This document shows, in pieces, positions 32,911 to 43,797 of a stretch of 64,000 nucleotides of DNA (positions within the stretch are counted from its first letter, which is position 1; each line of letters begins with the position of its first letter). A model generated the notes under the pieces. That model did not search any database. It was not told where the DNA came from and saw only the letters and a list, made by a program, of their open reading frames with translations. This DNA is from Talinum fruticosum (Eukaryota > Streptophyta > Magnoliopsida > Caryophyllales > Talinaceae): positions 6,076,001 through 6,140,000 of the forward strand of contig JAITYX010000010.1 of the NCBI GenBank assembly GCA_021018815.1, given 5' to 3'. The translations under genes and the position numbers were made by a program.

Positions 32911-34180
32911 GAAATGAATGCGGTGAATGCACATAGATTATGTAGAGAGGAACGAGTTCTTACCCCATTGTTGATATCGAAATGATGTTTTCTTGGGGAT
33001 GACTAGAAGTAAATTTGAAAGCTTTACCGAGTTCTTTGATTCACCAGGTTTGTGGGCTGAGCTGTTTGATCTTCGAAGCTTGTTACGAGTGATCCTCTTC
33101 ATTAACTTGTTCGTTACGAGCGAGCTCTTGAGCTGTCTTATTCTGAGTTTCCTCGTTACGAGTGACTTCATTACGAGCATGCTTGGGTCCGAGTCTTTGT
33201 AGGCTCGGCTTCGTCATCATCTTTTACGAGCTTCAGTTATGAGTATGAAGACTCACTTGGCTTCTCCTGTTCAAGCTCATCAAATACTACGTGGATGCTT
33301 TCTTCCACTTTCTTAGTTCGCTTATTGAATATGTGATAAGGTTTGCTATGAGAGGAGTAACCCAGAAAAATACCTTCGTCGACCAGAGCATCAAACTTGG
33401 TCGGATGATCCTTACCATTGTTGTGAACGAAGCACTTACATCCGAATGGTGCTGAAATAGGAAATATTTGGCTTCTTCCCTTTGTAGAGCTCATAAGGTG
33501 TTTTCTTCAGAATGGGTCTAATGAGGCATCTATTTAGAGTGTAGTTAGCTGTGTTCACTTGCCTCGCCCACAAATAGTAAGGCAAGTTGTGTTCAATCAT
33601 CATCGTCCTTGCTATTTCTTCAAGGGTTCTATTCTTTCTCTCTACTACTCCATTCTGTTGAGGAGTTACAGGTGCTTGAGAAGTTGTGAGAGATTCCATT
33701 TTTGTCACGAGAACTCGAGAATTCGAATAATCGAACTCCCTTCCATGGTCGGTTCGAATCCTCCGGATCCGAGTCCGAGACTCAACTTGAATCTTTCTGC
33801 AGAGCTTGCTGAACTCCTTGAAGGCTTCATTTTTGTGCTTAAGAAAACACACCCAGGTAAATCGTGAAAAATCATCAATAATGACAAGTATGTAAGATTT
33901 ACCTCCGAGACTCTTCACGAGGATTTCACCACATAAGTCCATATGCGATAATTCAAGTACGTTGGATGTGGAAACTGTCTTCGAGAGATTTGAATGAAGA
34001 TCTGACTTGTTTTCCTCTCGGTGCATGCTTCACATATTTTGTCTTTCTCAAAAACACAGTTAGGTAAACCCCTAACTAGACCATTAGATGCCAATTTCTT
34101 GATAGTATGCATGCTAATATGGCCTAGTCTCCGATGCCAAGTCCATGAATCATCATGAAGAGATGCTTTTAAGCAAGATA
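32911..34180 (-). pseudogene. Copia-R integrase
   Basis: The zinc domain begins WTWHRRLGHISMHTIKKL (34150-34090) and continues to KICEAC near 34040. Two frame breaks then occur at 34014-34020 and 33978-33985, each at a CGAG/CTCG word. The core is open for 196 codons from 34026: SHMDLCGEILVKSLGGKSYI (first Asp), DDFSRFTWVCFLKHKNEAFK, RIRTDHGREFDYSNS (second Asp) and PQQNGVVERKNRTLEEIART (Glu). After PYYLWARQVNTANY come KKTPYELYKGKKPN, another frame break near 33450, FVHNNGKDHPTKFDALVDEG and IFLGYSSHSKPY, ending in an acidic linker with ESIHVVFDE. All three catalytic residues of the DDE triad are present, so loss of function is due only to frame breaks. Confidence 0.85.
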
Positions 34181-34740
34181 AATTCTGACTTGGGTCGAAA
34201 GAGGGATGATGTAAGTATTACCTGATCTCTTACCTGAAAGCTTGATCTCTTTGGTGGAGACATCGGAGATAGTGCAATTGGTCCGAGTGAATCTTACCTC
34301 TTAACCTTTGTCACATAATTGAGATATCTTGAGCAGATTATATTTTAATCCCTTGACAAGATAGGCTGGATGACCAAATTGCTTCCTTTTCTAATCTTGC
34401 CAATTCCCATGATCTTGCCTTTGCTATCATCTCCAAATGTGACTTTTCCTCCTTTATGTCTATTCAACTCGGAAAAGAGTCCTACATCTCCGACATATGG
34501 CGTGAACATCCACTGTCAAGGTACCGAGTGTCCTTTTGATCTATTCCGAGTGACCTGCAAAACAAAGAGAATCTAACCCTTCTCACTTCCTCTAACGAAC
34601 CCGAGTAACATTCCTTACTTGTGGTTCTTTTACGAGGAAGAAGGTGTTTTGGAACCCAGATTTGAATAACTTTGGGTTTTATCCGATTCCGAGTCTTCCT
34701 CTCGGAGAACCGAGTCTGTGTGTCTTTCTTTTTGAAAACC
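34181..34740 (-). pseudogene. Copia-R aspartic protease and linker
   Basis: RYLDSGCSRHMSEM near 34525-34480 carries the D-S-G active site followed by the C-S-R-H-M block typical of plant copia retropepsins. A KGLKYNLLKISQLCDKG reading follows near 34360-34310 and VSTKEIKLSGKRSGNTY near 34265-34215. The frame is lost between 34480 and 34370. The protease would mature the gag-pol polyprotein. Confidence 0.75.
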
Positions 34741-36383
34741 TTTCCTTTTGAAATAGGAAAGAATGGTTTCTTTTTGTAAATAGTTCGGGCTTAGTCCTCC
34801 TTTCATTTACGTGAATGGGACCTTGCTCGGCCTTCCTAAACTTCACGGTTACGGAGTCATTTTTAAACGAGTTCTAAGTAGGAATTTGATTCCTCTTCTC
34901 TGTTGAAACCGAGACCTTCTTTTCGAAAAGAGACACATTGTGTTCCTAAGAGCATGTCAAGGTTTTTCGACCTTGAGTAAATTTTAAAATCGAGATCTTG
35001 AGACTCAATGAGCTTCTGTTTTAATTGCTCATTTTCTTTCTGAGTAACTCGGACTCGGTCTCATTAGATTGAGCACTAGTCTTGAGTTCTCCGAATGAGA
35101 GTATCGGTTTTTCTAATTCGTTTTTCAAAGAAATGCTCTCGAAGTGATTGACTCAAGTTGTTCTTTGAATTGAGAGGAATCGGAATTAGACTTTTCTTCC
35201 AAAGTAAAAATATATTTAGCTAAATCAACTTTGGAGAATTTAAGAAAGTATTCGATTACCTCTTGAGGATTAGTTTCCTCATTGTTCGAGTCCGAGTCGA
35301 CTCTCTTTCGGCTTCCGAGTCGAGATTGCCATCGGACACTTTGAGTCATCTAAGTCCTCGTCATCTTCCGATGAGTCCTCATCGCTCCATGTTACCATCA
35401 TGGCCTTTTTCTTCTTCCTGTCCCTTTTCTTTTTGGACGAGTCCTTGACTATGTGGTCTTTGCTGCCACATTCAAAGCATCCAGAATTCTTAGATAATGA
35501 TAACTTTGAAAGAGAAGAAAACTTACCTTTTCTATCTCTCTTATCTTTCTTGTAGAATTCTTCTTTTGGCCTTTTGTCCCATCTTTTGTGCTTCATCATT
35601 CTCTTGAAGCCTCTTGCAATGAGTGCCATGGGATCGTCTTCGAGTCGGAAGAGCTCGGATTTTCTTCTTTGGATTCCGAGGCTTTCGGTGCTAATTTTCT
35701 TTTGGTACTGCCCTCGGCATCCTCTTCTTCCGGATGTATCTCATGAGTTAGAAGCTTTCCGATGAGCTCGTCCGGCTTTAAGAGTGAAAGGTTACGTAGC
35801 TTCTTCTATGGCGAGTCACCTTCGGACCCCATCGTCTCTTGGGTAGGCTTCGAGAATTTTCCGGCACATTTCTTCATGGGAGATTTTCTTTCCCGGAGAT
35901 TTGAGATTGTTGGGAATCTTAGTGAAGCGAATGAACATCCGAGTAATGTTCTCCTCTGGCTCCATTTTGAAAAGCTCATATTTATGAAGATACTTGACCG
36001 ATCTTCCCTGTCTCACCCGACTTGTACCTTCGTAGGTGTTGACTAGGGTATCCCACACCTCTTTAGCAGAGTCACGAGGCAAAGACTCGATTATATTCTT
36101 CTAAGCTTATGGCTCACATAAGGATGTTCATTGCATTGAAGTTCTTTCGAACTTCTCTGCTTCTCTCGGTGTGAACTCAGCCTTTGTCTTGGGAAGGATT
36201 ACGAATTCATCTGTCTTCATTGGAATGTAGTGTCCTTGTTGTATGATTTCCCATACCTCTTCATCATGATCCATAAGAAAACATTCCATAAGCTTCTTCC
36301 GAGTGCCCAAAGTTTGATCCTTTGAATTTTGGTGGCCTGTTGGAAGATCTTCCTTCGTCGAACTCTCCGGTGTTCCGAGCCAT
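34741..36383 (-). pseudogene. Copia-R gag
   Basis: The start ATG (minus, 36383) gives MARNTGEFDEGRSS, followed by the FKG block, then KLMECFLMDHDEEVWEIIQQ and GHYIPMKTDEFVILPKTKAE (36300-36190). The UBN2 capsid region is at 36082-35816: SAKEVWDTLVNTYEGTSRVR, YLHKYELFKMEPEENITRMF, KISHEEMCRKILEAYPRDDG. The nucleocapsid at 35629-35380 is very basic, with a zinc knuckle CFECGSKDHIVKDS whose last Cys is replaced at a CTCG word, then an acidic DEDSSEDDEDLDDSKCPMAI stretch. A frame change near 35325 leads into a C-terminal coiled region, NNEETNPQEVIEYFLKFSKV. Codon context suggests most frame breaks coincide with CAG/CTG-type alterations rather than random indels. Confidence 0.8.
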
Positions 36384-36429
36384 TTGATCTTTAAACCTTT
36401 GGACTGTTAGATCCTTTACGAAAGGCTAG

Positions 36430-36440
36430 GCTCGATACCA
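36430..36440 (-). promoter_or_regulatory. Copia-R primer binding site
   Basis: The minus strand reads TGGTATCGAGC two bases after the 5' LTR end. The expected initiator-Met site is TGGTATCAGAGC, so one base of the CAG word is missing here, the same type of change seen elsewhere in this element. Confidence 0.8.
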
Positions 36441-36442
36441 AT

Positions 36443-38023
36443 TGAAGGTTTGCTCGGGGAGAGTCTGAGTCACCCTAGGGGGTGAATAGGGTGATAGAAA
36501 AATCTTTGCGGAATCACACTCTTTTGCGCGAGAATAGAGAGGAAGATAGATTCCGAGTCTATCAACGAGGTCGAAAAAGATTGGACTCGGAATGCGATTA
36601 ACCGGAAAGAACAAGAAGCGAGAAAAGGTGTCCGAGTCTAGAATGAACTCGGAAAGATAACACTTAGATTTTACGTGGAAACCCTCCCGGGGCGAGAAAA
36701 CCACGGACCGTGTCAATCCGGACACGAAGTCAAATTCACTATTTTGAGTCCACAAAATACCGTGAACTGACTAAACCCGAGTTGCTCCCTTAGACAACTC
36801 TATATAAGTTTTCCTAGACTCGAAATTCCCTTATCTAATCTAGTACTTCCTAGCTGAGATAACCCTTACAGCTAGGGACAACTACGCTGAGTTAACCCTT
36901 ACAGTTTAGTCAAGGGACCTTACAAAGAATGTAAGAAAGAGTTTATAATCGAGTACAAGACCTTACAACTCGAAAGTAATGAATTACGAGTGGGAGTTGT
37001 AAGTTGAAGATTGAAAGTAAATACAATGACTTTGAGCAAGTATGTGTATAACAATAGATTCGGCAATCTTCAAGTCTTGTGAGATGGCTTCTATTTATAG
37101 ATGACCGAGCGAGTAGCCGTTATCTTCATCTCGCTGACCGAGAGTCCTCTCGTGACCGTTGATAGAAGCTTTCGAGTCACTCGGAAAGTATCCGTTGTAA
37201 TATGAACGTTGGACAACGGTTTAACTCTCTTGGAAGTCCCAAAACCATTAGCGGTGTCTTGAAAGATAAGGTAGAAGCCACCGTTAAGCTTGGCGTTCTA
37301 GTTTTCCATATTTGGAAACAGACGGCCACGACACAATCTACTGGGACTAGAGCGAGAGAAGGTGAAAAGCCATGTTTCGTTGGTGATTTGACGTTTTGAA
37401 GTCTGGTTACTTTTGTAGTTTGAAAAAATTGTATCCTCGATTGAATAACCTACAAAAGCAAATCAATTTTTGTTCTCAAAGTATAAAATACTTTGGCTTA
37501 AGATTAGACACGAGATAATAAAATAATTATGATAAATAAACCAACCGATTATCCGAGTCGGAAATGGAATGGAATTTTACGAGTCCAATATCCATGATAC
37601 TCGGAATTCCATCCGACTTAGTCCGAGCGAAGAATCAAGTTCAATAAAGAATATCAGAGAGGATTAATTTGATATAGACTAAGCATGAAACAAGCTAAGA
37701 ATACTGACTAAAACAAGATAGGACTTTCAACCACAAGTCGGATTACGAGTGAGAAAAGACGAAATACTTGGTATATTCAATTTGCGTTTATTTTGAGTGA
37801 AGATGGACTCGGAACAAAGAACCGGTTTTCGAGAAACTTGCGAGATAAGCAATAAATATACTAAGTAAGAACTGTGTCACTTAGAGAAGATACGATTTTG
37901 CTCACATAAGTTTACGGGACACGAGAGAATGCCTTGGAATCAAAACTCTACATGTATGAAATTGTTATACCCGATTCCTTTTATATAACTCGGAAGAGTA
38001 TTGAGCGAGTGTACGAGTCTTCA
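36443..38023 (-). repeat. Copia-R 5' LTR
   Basis: 1581 bases, TGAAGGTTTGCTC to GAGTCTTCA on the plus strand, partner of 27104-28682. TATA box (minus) at 37091-37100 and palindrome at 37169-37188. Compared with the partner it has CGAG for CAG and CTCG or CG for CTG at several sites (for example near 36526, 36688, 37129, 37323 and 37839). Confidence 0.92.
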
Positions 38024-38028
38024 TATAT
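38024..38028. repeat. Target-site duplication TATAT, right copy (Copia-R)
   Basis: Directly follows the terminal CA of the right LTR and equals 27099-27103. Confidence 0.9.
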
Positions 38029-39698
38029 AATAGTAGGTCCCTTATTAAGTGATGATAGTAAGGCATGACCAACCGTATTATGATTTTTGCATTCGTCTTT
38101 TCCATGTCTTCTTCGATCATCTTCACATGATTGTATTCGGCATATCCATCCATGAATTAAAGTATGGCATGACCGGTCATGTTATCAACCAGAATGTCGA
38201 TATGAGGCTATGAGAAGTCATCCTTGGGGCTGGCCTTATTTAGATCCCGAAGTCGACATGCACTGGACCCTGCCATTTTCTTTGGAACTGGCACTATGTT
38301 TGTTACTACTAAGAGTACTTGGACCACTTTAATAAACCCAGACTTCTAGTTGCTTCTAAACTTCTTCCTTAGTCTTCGGTGCCACTCGGGTTTCATTCTC
38401 CTAAGCTTTTGCTTAATTGGCTTAGCATCTTCATAGAGTGGAATTTTATGTTCCGCTACGATTAGATCAATCCCGACATATCTTTGTAGGACCATGCAAA
38501 GACATATGTGAATTCTGTAAGGAGTGAAGTAAATTGCTTTAGTTCTTCTAGATCCAATGTTTTCTCAATTTTGACTTCTTAGGGTTGATCTGTTGATCTA
38601 AAATTTATGGTTATTGCTTCCTCTATTATTGGTAAGCGATTTTGATAATCTTCCATAACTTTTATTAATTCATTAGGGATTTCTTATTCATTATTAGCGG
38701 CAAAACAATTAAGAATAGAAGGAGGTAAAGAGTAAGCGGAAAGGTTCATCTTTTTCAATGACGAAATAAGTACATCGGACTCGAAATAAAAATTATAGAA
38801 TTAGAAGATAAACTAACGAGAATCCGATATAGAAACAACATCTCTAGTGCTAGAATTATAGTAGATTGCTCTCCTAAAATAACATCAAATTCTTAGCCTT
38901 CTTCAGACATCAATCTAAGTGATATGGTTGGACCCTTCGGTGTCAACGTCGGTGATGAACTTGGGCGGGTCAAATTTTATGTGCGACTTTGCTTAGGATA
39001 GTATCGAAACTGAATTCCCCTCTAGGATTTTCTCTCGTCCGAATAACGGACCAAAGATGTTTCTCTCAGCCAGATTGGTCCTGTCTTATGTGGATCTGTT
39101 CCTTCTCGAGGAGGTTGGGTGCCTCCTTTTCGGAACGTAACGATCGCTAAAGACTTCTAAACCAAGTACTACGATACCCTTCTCTTTTATATAATAAGGC
39201 TCAAGAAAAACCTTAGTAGGGAAAGTCAGCCCCTTCTTTCGGAAATTTCTCATTTAGAGTATAAGGATAGAGTTTGATAGAGCGGATCGTGAGTGGTGCA
39301 TCTCTCCTGGTTTTCATCTCCCACTTAACTTTGGATATTTCCTTAGCAATTAGATGATAGCGTAGTCCGAACTTAAAAATATTGGTGGGCATAAGGGGTG
39401 GAATGATTGGGTGGTATACCCTCCTGCCTATAGCTAAGCTAGGAAAATACCTCTTCTTCCTTAGCATCGGATGGGCACTAGGGTTGACATAAGGATTGAA
39501 GTTCAAATGTGTTTCATCCTTTTCTATAGCAGCGATGGTCTTGCATCCATAAAATTCCTCATCATCGGTGTCGTGCTCAATTTCAACAAGTGACTTCTTA
39601 GAGGTGATGGTGGCACAGAAGTTATCTCCTTTGACGATTACTACTTGACCCTTAATAATCAATTTGACTTTCCGGTGCAGGTGTAGAGGCACTCGCCC

Positions 39699-39701
39699 GA
39701 T
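39699..39701. repeat. CACTA target-site duplication GAT, left copy
   Basis: GAT before the left CACTA end, repeated at 45037-45039. The uninterrupted sequence across the site in G2 supports the assignment. Confidence 0.8.
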
Positions 39702-40320
39702 CACTACTACAGGAACCACTTTTAACTACAGTTTTGAAAGACTTTTAACTACGGTTATCCGGCATCCCGTATGCAGCCGTAATTGTAGATGCGCACCTTT
39801 TACTACGGTTCACAACTCGTAGTAAAAGATAACCTATTACTATAGTTCTTTAGAACAACGAGTAGTAATAGAGAACCTAGCACCACGGTTATAAACCGAC
39901 AAGCTGTGATAATAAGATTAGATATTGCTACGGTTCTCCACTAAGAACCATAAGAACAAGTGTTCCTTAACAACCGTAGCAATAGGTATAAATTTTGTTT
40001 TTAGAATTATTTTTGTGTTTGCTTACCTTACGTACAGTACAAATAACATAAAAAACTATTTGCACAAACTCTTTCGGAAAATATACAAACTAGAATCCAA
40101 CAATCTTAACCAGATTATACACAAACCAGATTTATCACACATATTTGTATATGGTACATTAAATAATAAAGAAACCGTAAATATACATCTATGTAATTGT
40201 ATACCTATGTAACTATATACACTATGTAACTGTACACCCATGTAAATTACAATTTTACCAATCAAATAATGAAGAATAAGTGTAAATATATACCTATGTA
40301 ACTGTTTTTATATGGTTATA
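39702..40320. repeat. CACTA left subterminal repeats
   Basis: At least six direct or inverted copies of a TACGGTT-like core between 39740 and 39985. They are followed by A+T-rich sequence in which ATACCTATGTAACTGT-like words recur (about 40195-40240 and 40285-40305). These are the likely binding sites of the TnpA-type protein. Confidence 0.65.
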
Positions 40321-40899
40321 TACAAACTCTACCCAAACTTGTCTTAACTCATCGAGCGCATAATTTATACAGGGAGTGGTTGGGTTCTTTCCTGGAAATG
40401 TTGTGACTAATGATGTAAAAGACATAATCATTAGGTGAAGTGTAAGTATTAATTAAACTTAAAAGAACGCTAAAAAATTTAATTTTTTCATAATTTAATA
40501 TAAGTGCAAGTATAAGTACCTCTTTCAGATTAGATTTACGTAAATCGAGCTAGGTCACAATCTCTTTCATATACTTGGAGAATGTAGAATGCATACTCTA
40601 CGTTCCCCTTTTGTTTGTTGCACTAAAATTATAAAATTCCCAACACATGGACAATTCAGTAGTACTTTATGTAGATGGCAATAGTAATATGAAATGACAA
40701 ATTAAATTTAACGCTAATAAAGAGAACCTCACCTTTAGAGGGACAATTTGTGGCTTTGATTTCACACATGAGCCTCTCACACCTTTGTTATAATAATACA
40801 TTACTAGAGCACTATTTTTCAATTGAAAAAATAAAATTCAAATTGCGCATACATTAGAAAAGAATACTAATTAACAAAAAAGCATAAAATGATTAAGGT

Positions 40900-41080
40900 A
40901 TGAAATCACGAGTCGAGTACGGTCTTAATATATTTACTCACGGTATGACCCGGAGGATCGACCCAATATGTGACTTTGCTCCTTGGGAATATGGCAAAAA
41001 ACATCCAATGTGACCTACACCGACACAATATATTTATAAATATATAACACCATAAAAACTTATTAAGTTTATTTTGTACA
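40900..41080 (-). pseudogene. CACTA ORF, Ulp1-like protease domain fragment
   Basis: The minus-strand reading near 41010-40920 contains HWMFFAIFPRSKVTYWVDPP-like codons. This matches the H-W-x-L-x-V-I-x-P-x-x-x-x-V-Y-x-x-D-S pattern around the catalytic His and Asp of the Ulp1 (SUMO-specific protease) fold often attached to plant CACTA and Mutator-like ORFs. Only a short part is readable, and introns and decay prevent a longer model. Confidence 0.45.
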
Positions 41081-41289
41081 CTTACCCCTCAATGAATGGC
41101 GCCAAGTAACATTTCTCTACGCATTCTAATTCATGAATCTCTCTATATACTCGGATTAGGCTCGAGTTCCCTGTCCTATTCCTTGAATGGAATGAGGGTT
41201 GAGAAACCGAATCGACTCATTTCGTATCTTGTAGAGCCACCTATTACATACTAATTGTATCTAGTAAGAAATTGAAATTAAGAGTTAAA

Positions 41290-41950
41290 AAATAAATTTA
41301 TGAATATAGTAACTCATATAATGCCAAGCGTAATAGCGGATGTGTTGATCTCTTGTGCCTCCAAAATTGCATTATGTCGTCCGAGGAAGACATATACAGC
41401 CATGTCCTCATCATCCCCATCAAATTTCCCAAACACGTAACTTGGTACTCGATTTCCAACAATGTTTCTTCGACAAAGTCTTCACAAAACATTGCGGAAT
41501 AGAACACCCTTCGGACGGCGATTGGGCGTCACCGAATACTTGCTTGTGGCGGTTGAGGGAGTTGGACTGCTCTTTTACCCATCGTCAAATATGTCCTTGA
41601 TATTCTAGATCGACCATAATACAAGAATTAAAAATATATATACGTGATATTAACAATAGTTAAATCTAATATATTTCAAAATGAATTATTGTAGAGAAGA
41701 TGACCAAAATCTTGGGCCAAGGAACAAAAGTGTTGACCGTGTCGTCAACAGTATGGAGGTCCGATGATCGGATCGACAACTCAAAGTTGCCTTTCCCTTT
41801 CACAACTTTTCTTACACTCACCATCACCTAGTCCGAAAGTAGTGCCTCATGAACGACGACATCCGGCCTCCACTAGTGAACAATACCCGATGCCATAACA
41901 TGATGTAAGGGAGGCTAATGAGAAGCTAGCATGCACTACGGTGGTTGCAT
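41290..41950 (-). pseudogene. CACTA ORF, middle region
   Basis: Minus-strand stretches include KGKGNFELSIRSSDL with TVNTFVPWPKILVI (about 41790-41700), resembling the VGTxVAWPxxLV motif of the CACTA-associated DUF8039 region. Further codons run across 41600-41300 without a clear family. The piece lies between the Transposase_24-like part and the Ulp1-like part, in the correct order for a tnpA-type CACTA ORF. Confidence 0.45.
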
Positions 41951-42239
41951 ACGAATAAGTATAACAATTAGAATCATGGGATAACCCTTAAGAGAGAAGT
42001 TAAACTATCTAAGAACCATAGAAAAATGGATAGAGTTTCCCCTTGAAAGTAGACATTTTCCCGAGATGACGACCCTAATATGAAACAACAAAAACGTATT
42101 ATAACTAATTACTCAACGACCACACACTCGGAGTTCCATAACAACCACACAATATACACCATTTATTCAACATGAGTATACACCAATTAGTAAAAATATA
42201 AACATGCATGTAAATCTAATTAGGTAGCAAAATCTAAAT

Positions 42240-43160
42240 GACCTCCACCGAAGTTTGAATTTGTTGACGGGTGAGCTTGCGAGTCACGCTCGTATGTGTC
42301 CGGGGTGAGAATGGATGTAAATCATCTGTGTTGGGTGCTGGCATTCCCATGTTGCTGAAGTACGCCGTGAGGCATTCCTTCATCTGGGCATGCATCCGGA
42401 CTTACATCGAGGCCTTCATCTCTACCCCGATCTATTCCCAATCTCTTCCATCGGTGCAACCATTGCATCCATTTAGGACTATTCGGATTGCATTTTGGTG
42501 GCCAATTGAGACATTGTTCCCTTTATATTCACTTGGATGGAAGAGATGGGGTGCTTCTTCATAGCCCAAAGTGCTCTAGTATCCCCACCCTCCTGTCAAT
42601 GGCTCGAACACAGTCGGGATGCGCATTTCTTTCTAGGATCAAGGCTAACTTGTCCCTCCTCCCGGTGGTGTTAGCGACTTCGAAGTTGAGCCCTGTGACA
42701 AAGACTCTTGTAAGAAGGAAATAAATTAACATTTGCAAATTCATACTTTAAAACCGATAAGTTGTCAAAATTAAAAATGAAATGGTAAAAAACTGACGAG
42801 TCATTACACAATAGATTCTATGAAGGTGTGATCTTTCTTCTTTCTTCCTTCGAGCCACGACTCGTCCCTCTCAACAGTGAGCTAAAGTATATATGATTGA
42901 ACCTTCACCGGATGCGCTTTGAAGTTGTTCAAGCTTCTCCTCGTACAACTTGTCCACCAACTTTGCGTATCCCACATGGGGCATCATATGGGGATACTTA
43001 TTGCTCTTAATCCTCTTCCGGTTGGCTTCATCTCATGCATGTTCAAGTAATTAAGACAACGAAAATATCAGTAATAAGACTTAAATCGAAAAAAGAGAAC
43101 AAATGACAAATTACCTTGTATTACGGAGAGGAGACATATGCTTTAAACGACCCCTAGTCC
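42240..43160 (-). pseudogene. CACTA ORF, Ptta/En/Spm transposase-like (Transposase_24) region
   Basis: On the minus strand, KSNKYPHMMPHVGYAKLVDK followed by LYEEKLEQLQS (43010-42910) resembles the block N-R-x-K-x-K-Y-P-H-x-x-G-x-G-G-Y of Pfam Transposase_24. ARRKKEERSH (42860-42830) and ALILERNAHPDCVRAIDRRV (42655-42595) fit the next blocks (E..RKKKDG and L.R.LG.E..GRVRG.G). A Trp/Gln/Met-containing tail follows. Such proteins bind CACTA subterminal repeats. Intron-like gaps separate the pieces (for example 42725-42810). Confidence 0.5.
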
Positions 43161-43389
43161 TCCTCGTGATGAATTTATAGACCTCCCAAGGTCTAACTTG
43201 TGCCTTGATCTCCCTTGTTTGGTGGACCCAAATAGCGGCAATGTGATACTTGAAGTTTTTAAATTTTTTGCCGCCAACATAAGGGTCTTGTGTTTCACCA
43301 AGGGGATATCATATTGAAAGAGTGAGCTACGTGATCACCTATGTAGCATGCTACTGTTCAAACCCTAAACCCTACATAACATGCTAATG

Positions 43390-43720
43390 TTAAGAGAGTG
43401 AGTGAGGAGAGTAGAGTACAAAATATGAGTGGGAGAGATGAGTTACATACCGGCCTTTGGTACGACGGTGAGAATGAGAGAAAGGTAGCAACAATGAAAG
43501 CAAAAGTGAGCAGCGAGAGACAAAAGTACCAAGCGGAGCGTAGAGAGAACAACAGACGATGATGGAGAGGATAAGGCATAAAGCGGACAAAGGAGAGCAA
43601 ACGAAGACAAGAGAGAGCAGAGAGGCGAGAGTGACAATGAGAATTAGAGAGCATAGACTGAAGGTGGCGGAATGGTCGTGGTTTTTTTTTTTTCTAAAGA
43701 CTTTTGAATACTTGTTCAAT
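43390..43720 (-). other. Purine-rich segment of CACTA right part
   Basis: Dense GAGAG/AGAGA runs on the plus strand give long Ser/Leu frames on the minus strand that lack protein character. It could be the untranslated leader of the minus-strand CACTA transcript. Confidence 0.4.
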
Positions 43721-43797
43721 AACCGAACCGTAATAATATAACACCTAAGACTATGGTTCTTTCGAGAGAACCATAGTTAAAAGTGGACATTTCCACC

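Larger units (their letters stand above)
27104..38023 (-). mobile_element. Copia-R: near-complete Ty1/copia element with a third ORF
   Basis: Two LTRs of 1579 and 1581 bases, an exact 5-base duplication (TATAT), primer site at 36430-36440 and polypurine tract at 28683-28698 define a full element of 10.9 kb on the minus strand. Gene order is gag, protease, integrase, RT, RNase H, then an extra ORF before the 3' LTR. By eye the two LTRs differ at roughly 45 positions (about 3%), so the insertion is much younger than G1. Long frames survive in integrase and RT. An extra ORF after RNase H together with a Met primer is reminiscent of the Sirevirus (Maximus/SIRE) group, but the lineage needs a tree to settle. 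Confidence 0.9.
38024..39701 (-). pseudogene. G1 reverse transcriptase (upstream part) and protease linker
   Basis: Begins with TATAT (38024-38028), the right copy of the Copia-R duplication. The minus-strand reading near 38153-38030 (MDGYAEYNHVKM) matches the G2 RT segment FVDKYTYYNQVKM (about 19350), so RT resumes here without loss. The RT N-terminal part is near 38400-38250. The linker follows to 39719, with an open stretch of 168 codons (39719-39213) containing KLIIKGQVVIVKGDNFC and DTDDEEFYGCKTIAAIE. That longest open piece of G1 is the region before the RT and has no recognised domain. It ends at the CACTA insertion. Confidence 0.7.

Noticed and set aside
43358..43720. Three overlapping minus-strand frames rich in Leu/Ser that resemble membrane segments
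   Set aside because: Low-complexity GAGAG sequence on the plus strand; no start context, no homolog pattern.
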